Under the pieces are notes generated by a model. That model was not told the DNA's origin. It did no database searches and saw only the letters and a list, made by a program, of their open reading frames with translations. From positions 1 to 64,000 of the forward strand of contig JAFZHS010000017.1 of assembly GCA_017554745.1 (NCBI GenBank): a DNA stretch of 64,000 nucleotides, read 5' to 3'. Every line of letters starts with the position of its first letter. Within the stretch, counting starts at the first letter, position 1. Positions 16,853-26,400 of this stretch are shown in pieces. Source of the DNA: Clostridiales bacterium. GTDB lineage: Bacteria > Bacillota > Clostridia > Saccharofermentanales > Saccharofermentanaceae. A program made the position numbers and the translations under genes.

Positions 16853-17776
16853 ATGGTTTGGGATTTTATTCTTTCGATTATTTACGGCATCGTTGAAGGC
16901 ATTACAGAGTGGCTTCCTATAAGCTCCACCGGTCACATGATCATATTGGAGAAGCTCCTCGGCAAAGGCACGATGTCTGAAGGCTTTTTCCAGGATCTTT
17001 ACCTGATAGTTATCCAGCTCGGCGCGATAATGGCTGTCGTAGTCATATTCTGGAAAGAGATATGGCCTTTCGGCGCAAAGAATAATACTCATCCGTTCTC
17101 TAAGCAGGGTATCGGCAGATATGTCATGAAGGATAAGATCATCTTATGGCTTAAGATCGCACTAGCGTGTGTTCCTGCAGCCATCATCGGTGTTCTTTTT
17201 GATGACGAGCTCGCAAAGATGGAAAACTACGTTGTAGTTGCGATCGCTCTTATCGTTTTCGGTGTGGCATTTATCGTTGTCGAGAACCTTAATAAGAACA
17301 GAAATCCTTCTGTTAAGACTGTTAACCAGCTTAACTGGGGCCACGCACTGGCTATCGGCTTTTTCCAGCTTCTGGCTGTTATTTTCCCCGGTGCTTCCAG
17401 ATCCGGATCTACGATCGTAGGTTCCATCGCTATCGGAATAAAGAGGGATGCAGCCGCAAAGTTTACATTCTTCCTTGCGATTCCCGTAATGTTCGGCGCA
17501 AGCCTTCTTAAGGTCGTCAAATACGAAGGTGATGTCTCAGGCCATGAGATCGTGCTGCTTATAGTAGGTATGGTCACGGCATTTATCGTCAGCCTTCTCA
17601 TAATCAAAAGACTTATGGCTTTCATTAAGAAGCATTCGTTCTCCTGCTTCGGCTGGTACAGAATTGCTCTCGGTGTTCTGGTCCTTATCCTTGGCGTTGC
17701 CGGAGTTATCAGCGGATCTTCGGACAGTGAGGCCGTTGCTACGACTGCAGCTGCTGCGGCTGTCATGATCCCTTAA
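16853..17776 (+). CDS. uppP: Undecaprenyl-diphosphatase
   Basis: A 307-residue polytopic membrane phosphatase (BacA/UppP family) that recycles the cell-wall lipid carrier undecaprenyl pyrophosphate. Both active-site segments are present: EGITEWLPISSTGH (E15, E19, S24, H28) and PGASRSGSTI in the second half. Hydrophobic segments account for about eight helices. The C-terminus has an odd Ala/Ser-rich tail (SSDSEAVATTAAAAAV). AAAAAGGAG precedes the start. It ends the long plus-strand run that starts at 5888, although no clear terminator follows. Confidence 0.93.
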   Translation: MVWDFILSIIYGIVEGITEWLPISSTGHMIILEKLLGKGTMSEGFFQDLYLIVIQLGAIMAVVVIFWKEIWPFGAKNNTHPFSKQGIGRYVMKDKIILWLKIALACVPAAIIGVLFDDELAKMENYVVVAIALIVFGVAFIVVENLNKNRNPSVKTVNQLNWGHALAIGFFQLLAVIFPGASRSGSTIVGSIAIGIKRDAAAKFTFFLAIPVMFGASLLKVVKYEGDVSGHEIVLLIVGMVTAFIVSLLIIKRLMAFIKKHSFSCFGWYRIALGVLVLILGVAGVISGSSDSEAVATTAAAAAVMIP

Positions 17777-17834
17777 GCCGGTTATTTACTGCCATAGGAT
17801 TCTTTTATTTATAATTAGTATATTAGCTTGTTTA

Positions 17835-17843
17835 TGCTATAAT
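17835..17843 (+). promoter_or_regulatory. Extended -10 promoter
   Basis: TGCTATAAT is a perfect extended -10 element. The -35 at 17-base spacing (TTAGTA) is weak, which extended -10 promoters tolerate. Transcription would start near 17850, downstream of the ATG at 17846, which argues that the following gene uses the later TTG start at 17879. Confidence 0.55.
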
Positions 17844-17878
17844 TCATGATGAATTATTATGCGGACAGGAGTTTTTTC

Positions 17879-18640
17879 TTGCGTAAATATATATACAACA
17901 GCCGTGACGTAGCGGCTTACTTCAAATATTTCTCGGTTCCGAGCCATCTTGAAGTGTCATATATGCAGTATATCTTTAATCTCGGGAGCAAGGTGCTTGC
18001 TGAGCCTCTGACCCGCGATTTTGAGAGCTTTAAGAGGGAAGTCTACAGGGAACTGTATTTTTTGTGGGCTAACGGCTTCGAGAATGAGAAGGCCGATATC
18101 TCAAAAATGACTTCAGACGGGCAGTTCTCGCTCATCTGCGACCAGGAATGTATCTGCCTCGAGTCATATATGAAGCTAATCTGTCTTCATCTGATCTTCT
18201 CGGGCAATCTTCCTTATATCAATCTGAACTTTACGGGTCTTATGACTCAGCTCGGCATCAAGTGCGATGTTGCGCTTTATGAAGAAAACTGCAAGAAGGT
18301 ATGCGAATCTTTGCAGCTCGTCGTATCTGACACTTTCGGAAAGCCTTTTGATCTGTCTCTCGGCATTCCTGATGAGCTCCTTCGTGTTGCTTTGAGCCCT
18401 GAATTCAAGGAAGGCCTTGACGTAAGGAATTTCAAGGAGACACTTAGATCCGAGCAGATGAACTGGCTTAAGGACCTTAAGGATAAGTCCTTTAAGCTTT
18501 TCGGATCGATTCCGCAGAGAAAGAAAACAACTGATAAGAGCCGTTCAAATGGCTCCAAGCCTAAGAACTACAGGGATCCGGCTTACCCTGCAGTCAAGAA
18601 TAGCGCGCAGCCCAAGGGCACGCCCAAGCCGGGTAAGTAA
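17879..18640 (+). CDS. Protein of unknown function with basic C-terminal tail
   Basis: I do not recognise this protein (253 residues from the TTG start). The first 200 residues look like a soluble, largely helical domain with several cysteines (CDQECICLESYMKLICLH). The last 50 residues are basic and low in complexity, rich in Lys, Ser, Pro and Gly, ending KGTPKPGK, and are probably disordered. I chose TTG at 17879 because AGGAG (17867-17871) lies 7 bases before it. The ATGs at 17846/17849 have no such site and would lie at or before the predicted transcript start. The activase-like gene follows after 16 bases. Confidence 0.55.
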   Translation: MRKYIYNSRDVAAYFKYFSVPSHLEVSYMQYIFNLGSKVLAEPLTRDFESFKREVYRELYFLWANGFENEKADISKMTSDGQFSLICDQECICLESYMKLICLHLIFSGNLPYINLNFTGLMTQLGIKCDVALYEENCKKVCESLQLVVSDTFGKPFDLSLGIPDELLRVALSPEFKEGLDVRNFKETLRSEQMNWLKDLKDKSFKLFGSIPQRKKTTDKSRSNGSKPKNYRDPAYPAVKNSAQPKGTPKPGK

Positions 18641-18656
18641 CAATTTGGAGGTAAGG

Positions 18657-21600
18657 ATGGATAAGATATTTAAGCTCGGTCTTGATATCGGATCTACAAC
18701 GATTAAAGTAGTTCTTCTCGACGGGGAGAAGATCATTCATAGTGACTATCAGAGGCACCATTCAGACGTATCGGGACTTCTGGATGAATTGTTCGAGGAT
18801 CTCAATAAGAAATTTCCGGGGATTACGGTAGATGTCGTAATTACAGGTTCAGGCGGACTTTCCGTAGCAAACTGGCTCGGCTTTAAATTCACACAGGAAG
18901 TAATGGCTGAGACAAAGGCCATTAAGACATATCACCCTGAGACTGATGTCATCATCGAGCTCGGCGGTGAGGATGCCAAGATCACATATATGCATCCTGT
19001 TCTTGAGCAGCGAATGAACGGTACCTGCGCAGGCGGTACGGGTTCTTTTATCGACCAGATGGCTTCGCTCCTGCAGACAGATGCAGACGGTCTTAATAAT
19101 TTCGCTAAGGATTACAGATCACTCTATACTATCGCAAGCAGATGCGGCGTTTTTGCTAAGTCCGACTTACAGCCCCTTATCAACGAAGGCGCTGCGAAAG
19201 AAGACCTCGCCGCTTCCATCTATCAGTCTGTCGTTAACCAGACTATCTCAGGACTTGCATGCGGCAGACCTATCAAGGGCAACGTTACTTTCTTAGGCGG
19301 CCCGCTGTTCTTCAATTCAGAGCTTCGAAATGCTTTCGAGAGAACACTTGAGGGCAAGGTCGACTCGTTCTGGATGCCTGAAGAAGCCCAGATCTATGTT
19401 GCTTTGGGCGCGGCTCTTTCGGCTGACTGCAAAAATCCGATAGCTTTGTCTGATCTCCTTGTAAAGCTTAAGAACAGGGAAGGCTTTGTCCCGGATATCA
19501 TCAGGATCGATCCTATCTTCAAGAATGCCGAAGACAAGAAGGCTTTTGACGAGCGCCATAAGAAGGACCGGATCCCCGTGCTTGATTTCAGTGAACAGCA
19601 CGGCGCGCTCTATCTCGGTATCGATGCAGGCTCTACTACTACAAAGGCTGTTGTCATCAATACCAAGGGTGATCTCGTTTACACATACTACGCAAGCAAT
19701 AAGGGTAATCCTGTCATGAGCGCAGTCGGCATCATGAAAGATATCTATTCAAAGATGCCCGAAGACTGCTATATCGCTCATTCCTGCGTAACAGGTTATG
19801 GCGAGAACATCATAAGGGCGGCTCTCAATGTCGATATCGGCGAGATCGAGACTATGGCCCACTTCCAGTCTGCCAAGTTCTTCTGCCCGGATGTTGATTT
19901 CATCATCGATATCGGCGGTCAGGACATGAAGTGCATGAAGATCAGGAACGGCGTTATCGATTCCATCATGCTTAATGAGGCCTGCTCTTCAGGCTGCGGC
20001 TCGTTCATCCAGACCTTTGCGCAGACCTTAGGTCTTACTACACCTGAGTTTGCTGAAGCAGCTCTGAGCTCAACCAAGCCTGTAGACCTCGGTACACGCT
20101 GCACCGTATTCATGAATTCAAAGGTTAAGCAGGCACAGAAGGAAGGCGCATCGGTAGGAGATATCTCCGCGGGCCTTTCATATTCTGTTGTACGTAATGC
20201 TCTCTATAAGGTAATCAAGATCCGTGATACCGAGCAGCTCGGCAAGAATATCGTCGTTCAGGGCGGTACGTTCCTTAACGATGCTATCTTAAGATGCTTC
20301 GAGCTCGTTTCGGGCAGAGATGTCATAAGACCTAATGTAGCAGGCTTAATGGGAGCTTTCGGTGCCGCACTTATCGCGCAGAGAAGAGCTAAGGAAGGCT
20401 CTAAGTCTAATGTTCTCGGCAAAGATGAACTTGATTCATTCAAGATGGATACTGAGAATACACAGTGCCAGGGCTGCACCAACCACTGCCGTCTTACCAT
20501 TGCTACATTCTCCAACGGTACGAAGTTCGTATCAGGCAACCGCTGCGAGAGAGGCGAAGACCTTGCTCTAGACCGCGCGCCAGTAAGCAACAAGAAAAAG
20601 CTTCCGAATCTTTTCGAGTACAAATATCAGAGGACCTTCAAGCACTATGTGCCATTGAAGAAAGAAGACGCTCCGAGAGGCGAGATCGGTATCCCTAGAG
20701 TTCTTAACCAGTATGAGAATTATCCTTTCTGGTTTACCGTGCTCACAAAGCTCGGATTCAGGGTAATTGTATCCGCGAGATCTTCGCACAAGATCTACGA
20801 GGGCGGTATGGAGACGATCCCTTCAGAGTCAGTCTGCTATCCGGCAAAGCTCGTTCACGGACACATCGAGAATCTTATCTCCAGAGGGATCACCACGATC
20901 TTCTATCCTGATGTTCCTTACGAGAATATCGAGAACTCCAATTCCAACAACCACTATAACTGCCCGATCGTATGCTCCTATCCTGAAGTAATCCGCAACA
21001 ACGTTGAGAATCTCCAGGAAAAGAACATCAGATATCTTAACCCGTTCATGCCGCTGGACAATCTCGATAATGTTGCTCTGCACTTATCTGAGATCTTCTC
21101 TTATCTCGGTGTATCCGCTGAAGAAGCAAGACATGCAGTTGAAGCGGGCGCTGAAGAATATTTCAACTACAAAGAAGAGATCAGGCAGAAGGGCGTTGAG
21201 ATCCTTAAGGAGATGGAAGAACAGGGCCTTAAGGGTATCGTTCTTGCGGGAAGACCTTATCACGTTGACCCTGAGATCAACCATGGTATCCCGCAGATGA
21301 TTAATTCTTTGGGCCTTGCAGTTCTTACTGAAGACGCAGTCGCAAAGCCGGGTGTATTAAAGCGTCCTATCAGAGTTATAGACCAGTGGATGTATCACAC
21401 AAGACTTTACGAGGCAGCTGCTTTTGTAATCACAAGACCTGACTTAGAGCTTGTTCAGCTTACGAGCTTCGGCTGCGGTCTTGATGCCGTTACATCTGAC
21501 CAGGTGCAGGAGATCCTTGAATCTTCAGGCAAGCTCTATACATTGCTCAAGATCGATGAGGTAAGCAATCTCGGTGCCGCAAGGATCAGAATGAGATCTC

Positions 21601-23105
21601 TTGTTGTTGCTATGAATGAGAGAATGGAGCTCATCGAAAAGGGTGAGGTTAAAATGCCTGTAGTATCTGATTCTGAAGATGCGCCATATACACTGCGCAG
21701 AGTCGAATTTACGAAGGAACACAAGAAGAATCACACGATCCTTGCTCCGCAGATGGCTCCTATCCAGTTCGAACTCGTTGAGTCTGTATTCCGTAAGCAC
21801 GGATATAAGTTAAAGCTCTTGAAGCAGGCTACGCGTGAGGATATCGAGTGCGGTCTCAAGTATGTTAATAACGATGCTTGTTTCCCGACTATCATTGTCA
21901 TCGGCCAGATGATAAATGCGATATTAAAGGGCGATATCGATCCGGACAACACAACGCTTGCGATCACACAGACAGGCGGAGGATGCCGTGCTACAAATTA
22001 CGTCGCATTCTTGAGGAAAGCCCTTAAGGAAGCAGGCTATCCGCAGATCCCTGTAATCACGATCTCTGCACAGAGATTCGAGAAGAATGAGGGATTCGAA
22101 TATACGATGTCGTTCATTCTCGATGCCGTCAAGGCTTTGAGCGCAGGCGACATGCTCTCCACATTGCTCCTGAGAGTAAGGCCTTACGAGAAGGTCGAAG
22201 GTTCTGCAAATGCCCTGTATTCATACTTTAACAGGATCGGCAGAAGACTTTTCAATCCTAAGCTCAACAATGAAGATCTTACCGAGAGATATGACGTCGT
22301 TATGCCTAACAGCTATTTCTCCAAGGATATCGAGCAGAAGAAGGAGATCAGAGATGTTCTCCTCTCGATCGGTGTAGATCTCGACAGCATTCCTGTCATC
22401 ACCAAGTACAAGGAATTCGTTAAGTACGCGGTATCCAAGTTTGACCAGCTGCCTTTGAAGGATATCCCGAGAAAGCCCCGCGTAGGTCTCGTAGGCGAGA
22501 TCCTGGTTAAGTTCCAGCCTGACGCAAACAATAACGCGATCGATGTTATTGAAGCCGAGGGCTGCGAAGCTGTATTGCCGGGCGTATTGGACTTCTTCCT
22601 GTATTGCGCTTACAACCCTATATGGCAGGCCCAAAACCTCGGTAAGAGCAAGAAGACCGGTCACATCATGAATATGGCCATCAACTTCCTTGAGTCTTTG
22701 AGAAAGCCTATCAACAAAGAGTTTAAGAAGACAAACGGAAAGTTTATGCTCACTGAGAGGATCCAGGAACTCGCGGAGAAGTCTTCTACCGTATTAAGCT
22801 GCGGCAACTCCTGCGGTGAGGGCTGGTTCCTTACTGCAGAGATGATCGAGCTTATCCAGGACGGCGTACCGAATATCATCTGCGCCCAGCCTTTCGCTTG
22901 TCTTCCTAACCATGTAACAGGTAAGGGCATGATCAAGGAATTGAGAAGACAGTATCCTAATTCGAACATCGTTCCGATCGATTACGATCCGGGCGCTTCA
23001 GAAGCTAACCAGCTCAACCGTATCAAGCTCATGATCAGCACTGCTCACTCAGTTCGCGAAAAGGAGATCGAAGATGCGGCTAATGGTGCAGAGGTAAATA
23101 AATGA
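18657..23105 (+). CDS. Large 2-hydroxyacyl-CoA dehydratase activase-like protein
   Basis: A 1482-residue fusion. Two ASKHA ATPase domains of the BadF/BcrA/HgdC family come first: LGLDIGSTTIKVV with GTCAGGTGSF, then LGIDAGSTTTKAV with NEACSSGCGSF. Each has a cysteine expected to bind a bridging iron-sulfur cluster. A CxxC motif region (CQGCTNHC) follows, then a long C-terminal DUF2229/dehydratase-like part with QTGGGCRATNY and CGNSCGEGW. Small activases drive ATP-dependent electron transfer to 2-hydroxyacyl-CoA dehydratases; the role of these giant versions is not established. The ATG at 18657 follows GGAGGT; an in-frame ATG at 18549 would overlap the upstream gene by 92 bases and is rejected. 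The stop overlaps polA (ATGA). Confidence 0.82.
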   Translation: MDKIFKLGLDIGSTTIKVVLLDGEKIIHSDYQRHHSDVSGLLDELFEDLNKKFPGITVDVVITGSGGLSVANWLGFKFTQEVMAETKAIKTYHPETDVIIELGGEDAKITYMHPVLEQRMNGTCAGGTGSFIDQMASLLQTDADGLNNFAKDYRSLYTIASRCGVFAKSDLQPLINEGAAKEDLAASIYQSVVNQTISGLACGRPIKGNVTFLGGPLFFNSELRNAFERTLEGKVDSFWMPEEAQIYVALGAALSADCKNPIALSDLLVKLKNREGFVPDIIRIDPIFKNAEDKKAFDERHKKDRIPVLDFSEQHGALYLGIDAGSTTTKAVVINTKGDLVYTYYASNKGNPVMSAVGIMKDIYSKMPEDCYIAHSCVTGYGENIIRAALNVDIGEIETMAHFQSAKFFCPDVDFIIDIGGQDMKCMKIRNGVIDSIMLNEACSSGCGSFIQTFAQTLGLTTPEFAEAALSSTKPVDLGTRCTVFMNSKVKQAQKEGASVGDISAGLSYSVVRNALYKVIKIRDTEQLGKNIVVQGGTFLNDAILRCFELVSGRDVIRPNVAGLMGAFGAALIAQRRAKEGSKSNVLGKDELDSFKMDTENTQCQGCTNHCRLTIATFSNGTKFVSGNRCERGEDLALDRAPVSNKKKLPNLFEYKYQRTFKHYVPLKKEDAPRGEIGIPRVLNQYENYPFWFTVLTKLGFRVIVSARSSHKIYEGGMETIPSESVCYPAKLVHGHIENLISRGITTIFYPDVPYENIENSNSNNHYNCPIVCSYPEVIRNNVENLQEKNIRYLNPFMPLDNLDNVALHLSEIFSYLGVSAEEARHAVEAGAEEYFNYKEEIRQKGVEILKEMEEQGLKGIVLAGRPYHVDPEINHGIPQMINSLGLAVLTEDAVAKPGVLKRPIRVIDQWMYHTRLYEAAAFVITRPDLELVQLTSFGCGLDAVTSDQVQEILESSGKLYTLLKIDEVSNLGAARIRMRSLVVAMNERMELIEKGEVKMPVVSDSEDAPYTLRRVEFTKEHKKNHTILAPQMAPIQFELVESVFRKHGYKLKLLKQATREDIECGLKYVNNDACFPTIIVIGQMINAILKGDIDPDNTTLAITQTGGGCRATNYVAFLRKALKEAGYPQIPVITISAQRFEKNEGFEYTMSFILDAVKALSAGDMLSTLLLRVRPYEKVEGSANALYSYFNRIGRRLFNPKLNNEDLTERYDVVMPNSYFSKDIEQKKEIRDVLLSIGVDLDSIPVITKYKEFVKYAVSKFDQLPLKDIPRKPRVGLVGEILVKFQPDANNNAIDVIEAEGCEAVLPGVLDFFLYCAYNPIWQAQNLGKSKKTGHIMNMAINFLESLRKPINKEFKKTNGKFMLTERIQELAEKSSTVLSCGNSCGEGWFLTAEMIELIQDGVPNIICAQPFACLPNHVTGKGMIKELRRQYPNSNIVPIDYDPGASEANQLNRIKLMISTAHSVREKEIEDAANGAEVNK

Positions 23106-25795
23106 GCAGACTCCTTCTTGTTGACGGCAACTCCATAATGAACAGAGCTTACTATGCCGTTATCGGCAGAGCTCCGATGACTGCTCCTGACGGTACGCCC
23201 ACAGGCGCTGTCAACGGTTTCTTTAACTCTGTTTTGGGCGTCATGAAGGAATACCAGCCGGATTATATGTGTGTTCTTTTTGACCGCAGGGAGCCTACGT
23301 TCAGACATAAGATGAGCGTAGAATACAAGGCTAACCGCAAGGGTATGCCTGATGACCTCGCAGCCCAGATGCCTGTCGTTAAGAACCTTCTTGATCTTTA
23401 CGGCATCCGCCGTATGGAGCTTGCCGGCTATGAGGCAGACGACCTCATCGGCACACTTTCCAAGCAGGGCGAAGAGCAGGGAATGGACGTCTATATCTTC
23501 AGCGGAGACCACGATGATTTCCAGCTGATTTCCGATAAAGTCTCAGTCATAATGCCGCAGTCAGGAAAGGGTAAGGAGCCGCGAGTCCTTTTTGACCGTG
23601 CGATGTTTGAAGAGACATATGGTGTTAAGCCAGAAGTCTTTGTCCAGGTAAAAGCTCTCATGGGCGATAACTCCGACAATATCAAAGGTGTTGAGAAGGT
23701 AGGCGAGAAGACCGCGTTTAAGCTTATTGCGGACTATGGTTCATGCGAAAACGTCATAGCCAATGCAGACAAGCTCTCACCGGCATTAGGTGAAAGAATC
23801 AGGAATTCATCAGAACTGTTGGCTCTTAACATCAAGCTTTGTACGATCGACAGGGAATCTCCCGTAGAGTATCCGGCATCCGAAGCATCTTATCCGTCAG
23901 TTACAAGAGATCTGCCTGGTATGTCAGGCGTACTTAACCGCCTTGCATTAAGATCTCTTATCAAGAAACTCGATTTGGAAAATGTAAAGCCTGAGGGCTT
24001 TGAAGCAACTACGGAAGTTGATGATTTTACTTCGGGAATTAAAGATGAAGTAGAGTCTGCGCTTAAGAATCTTAACATCAAATATGAAGTGCCTTCTTCT
24101 TTTGATTTTGAAGATCTAAACTGCGGTATTGATTTTGTAGACATTCCTTCCGGCAATAAAGTCCTTCTCCTTGACTGGAAAGCCAAGGTTTTCTATGTGA
24201 TCGATCCTGAGGATTTCGCAAAGCTCAGCTCTGGTAAGAACGTTATGCCTGCTGCATATGAATATAAGGACAGATCCAAGATCGTAAAAGAGCCTTTGGC
24301 CAATATCGAATCGGTCTTTGACTGCGAGATCGCAGGATATGTCTTGAATATTCTCTCGGGCAAGCCTGATCTTCAGAGGCTTTATGAGAGCGTGATGCAG
24401 TCGGCTTATCCGGTTGAAGATAAGAAGGGACCCGTTAAGCAGTTATCCTTATTTGATGAGATAACAGAAGACGACGGGTCATCCAAAGTCGAAGAGACAG
24501 CTTCAAAGCTTTTGGCTGTTACCGCGATTGCGAAAGTGATCTCAAGAGACATCGGCAACAACAAAGAACTTAAGAGTCTTTTGTACGATATCGAATACCC
24601 GCTCGTTATCACTTTAGATAAGATCGAGCGCAACGGTATGCATGTTTCAGGCGCAAGGCTCGCCGAGCTCCACAGCGAATACACCAAGCGTCTGGAGGAT
24701 ATCAGCGCGCGGGTTTTCGATGCCTGCGGAACGGAGTTTAATATCGGATCGCCTAAGCAGCTCGCAGATGTCCTTTACGGTGAGAAGCATCTGAATCTTC
24801 CTTCGGGAAAGAAGGGCAAGAGCGGTGATTTCTCCACGGGCATCGATGAGCTTAAGAGATTAAGACCTTATTTCCCTGAGATCGATTACATAATCGAGTA
24901 CAGAGAACTCTCAAAGCTTGATTCTACTTATGCCGTCGGACTTGCAAGAGCCATCAGGAGCGATTCGAGGATCCACACGACATTTACGCAGGCAATGACA
25001 AATACCGGAAGATTGTCTTCGACAGAGCCTAACCTTCAAAATATTCCCGTAAGGACTGAAGAAGGCTCGAGACTTCGTGAAGCATTTACTGCAGAAGAAG
25101 GAAAGATCCTTGTCGATGCGGACTATTCGCAGATCGAGCTCCGCCTTTTGGCTGCTTTGAGCGGCGATGAAGTTATGTGCTCTGCGTTCCTTGAAGGTGA
25201 GGACATTCATAAGAGGACTGCTGCAAAGGTATATGGCGTGTCAGAGGAAATGGTTACCCATAAGATGAGATCGACCGCGAAAACCGTTAACTTCAGTATC
25301 ATCTACGGCATCAGCGATTACGGTCTTGCTACTGATCTTGGCATCAGCTACAAGGAAGCTTCAGACCTCATTAAGGAATATAACAACCAGTTCCCGGGCG
25401 TTACTTCATATCTTGAGTCTTTGAGAAAGTCCGGCGAAGAAAAGGGTTATGCGGTTACGATGTACGGCCGTAAGAGAATACTTAACGAACTCAAGAGCCA
25501 GAACCGCAATATAAAGAACTTCGGTTACAGAGCGGCAATGAATACTCCTATCCAGGGAACTGCCGCTGACATTATTAAGATCGCCATGAACCGCGTGAGC
25601 AGGGCTTTGGAAGAAAAACTTCCTTCTGCAAAGCTCGTAATGCAGGTCCACGACGAACTTATCTGTGAGTGTGATATTAAAGATAAAGACCTTTGCGCGT
25701 CTATCCTTAAGGAAGAGATGGAAGCAGCCGCTTCATTAAGCGTACCGCTTCTTGCTGAGGTCGGCTTCGGAAAGGATTGGCTGGAAGCTAAGTAA
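23102..25795 (+). CDS. polA: DNA polymerase I
   Basis: An 897-residue family-A polymerase for Okazaki-fragment processing and repair. The N-terminal 5' nuclease (1-290) has DGNSIMNRAYYA, FDRREPTFRH, GYEADDLIGTL and GDNSDNIKG. The middle 3'-5' exonuclease region (about 300-490) lacks the DxE motif and looks catalytically dead, as in Bacillus and Thermus enzymes. The polymerase domain has DADYSQIELR (motif A), the O-helix region around RSTAKTVNFSIIYG, and VHDE (H850-E852, motif C). It overlaps the activase-like gene by 4 bases and coaE by one. Confidence 0.97.
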   Translation: MSRLLLVDGNSIMNRAYYAVIGRAPMTAPDGTPTGAVNGFFNSVLGVMKEYQPDYMCVLFDRREPTFRHKMSVEYKANRKGMPDDLAAQMPVVKNLLDLYGIRRMELAGYEADDLIGTLSKQGEEQGMDVYIFSGDHDDFQLISDKVSVIMPQSGKGKEPRVLFDRAMFEETYGVKPEVFVQVKALMGDNSDNIKGVEKVGEKTAFKLIADYGSCENVIANADKLSPALGERIRNSSELLALNIKLCTIDRESPVEYPASEASYPSVTRDLPGMSGVLNRLALRSLIKKLDLENVKPEGFEATTEVDDFTSGIKDEVESALKNLNIKYEVPSSFDFEDLNCGIDFVDIPSGNKVLLLDWKAKVFYVIDPEDFAKLSSGKNVMPAAYEYKDRSKIVKEPLANIESVFDCEIAGYVLNILSGKPDLQRLYESVMQSAYPVEDKKGPVKQLSLFDEITEDDGSSKVEETASKLLAVTAIAKVISRDIGNNKELKSLLYDIEYPLVITLDKIERNGMHVSGARLAELHSEYTKRLEDISARVFDACGTEFNIGSPKQLADVLYGEKHLNLPSGKKGKSGDFSTGIDELKRLRPYFPEIDYIIEYRELSKLDSTYAVGLARAIRSDSRIHTTFTQAMTNTGRLSSTEPNLQNIPVRTEEGSRLREAFTAEEGKILVDADYSQIELRLLAALSGDEVMCSAFLEGEDIHKRTAAKVYGVSEEMVTHKMRSTAKTVNFSIIYGISDYGLATDLGISYKEASDLIKEYNNQFPGVTSYLESLRKSGEEKGYAVTMYGRKRILNELKSQNRNIKNFGYRAAMNTPIQGTAADIIKIAMNRVSRALEEKLPSAKLVMQVHDELICECDIKDKDLCASILKEEMEAAASLSVPLLAEVGFGKDWLEAK

Positions 25796-26400
25796 TGTTT
25801 GTATTAGGTATTACAGGCGGAATAGGAAGCGGCAAGAGCACCGTCAGCGGTATTCTTGCAGACAGGGGACTTCTTGTCCTTGATGCGGATGAGATCTCAC
25901 GTTCTGTCACAGGTCCAGGCGGAAGGGCAATGCCTGAGATCGCCGCTACGTTTGGCAATAAAGTAGTAATGAGCAACGGTGCTTTGAACAGGCGCGTTAT
26001 GTCTGATATCGCTTTTGGCGATAAGAAAAAACTTGATGATCTAAGCACGATAATTCACCGTCATGTTTTCGAGCAGATAATCGAGACACTCGAAAAAGAA
26101 AAGCAGAAGGGCTCAAAGTGTGTCGTTCTCGATGTTCCGATCCCGGTAAATAAGTTCCGTGAGCTTTGCAATCAGATCTGGGTAGTTACCTGCGATAAGG
26201 ATGTGCGCCTTGCAAGGCTTCAGAAGCGCGGAATGGATAAGGTAGAAGCAGAGAGAAGGATCGCCGTTCAGATGACCGATGACGAGTATTGTGAGCTCGG
26301 TGATTTCTCGATCGACAATTCTTGGGATCTTGAAGATCTTAATGATAAGGTCGAAGCGCTTATAAGAGAGCAGCTTTACGAGAGAGGTATCAGGATATGA
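25795..26400 (+). CDS. coaE: Dephospho-CoA kinase
   Basis: A 201-residue P-loop kinase that phosphorylates dephospho-CoA in the last step of coenzyme A synthesis. The P-loop is GITGGIGSGKST at residues 4-15; DADEISRSV and RLQKRGMDKVEAERRI are the substrate and lid segments. Coupled to polA by TAATG, a gene order often seen in bacteria. Its stop overlaps the next small gene by 4 bases. Confidence 0.94.
   Translation: MFVLGITGGIGSGKSTVSGILADRGLLVLDADEISRSVTGPGGRAMPEIAATFGNKVVMSNGALNRRVMSDIAFGDKKKLDDLSTIIHRHVFEQIIETLEKEKQKGSKCVVLDVPIPVNKFRELCNQIWVVTCDKDVRLARLQKRGMDKVEAERRIAVQMTDDEYCELGDFSIDNSWDLEDLNDKVEALIREQLYERGIRI

Noticed and set aside
17227..17766. 179-codon minus-strand open frame opposite uppP
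   Set aside because: Shadow frame; its Ala/Thr/Ile-rich product mirrors the membrane helices of uppP.
18549..18656. Upstream extension of the activase-like gene
   Set aside because: It would overlap the preceding gene by 92 bases and add an Arg-rich string; the ATG at 18657 has a GGAGGT site and begins the domain directly.
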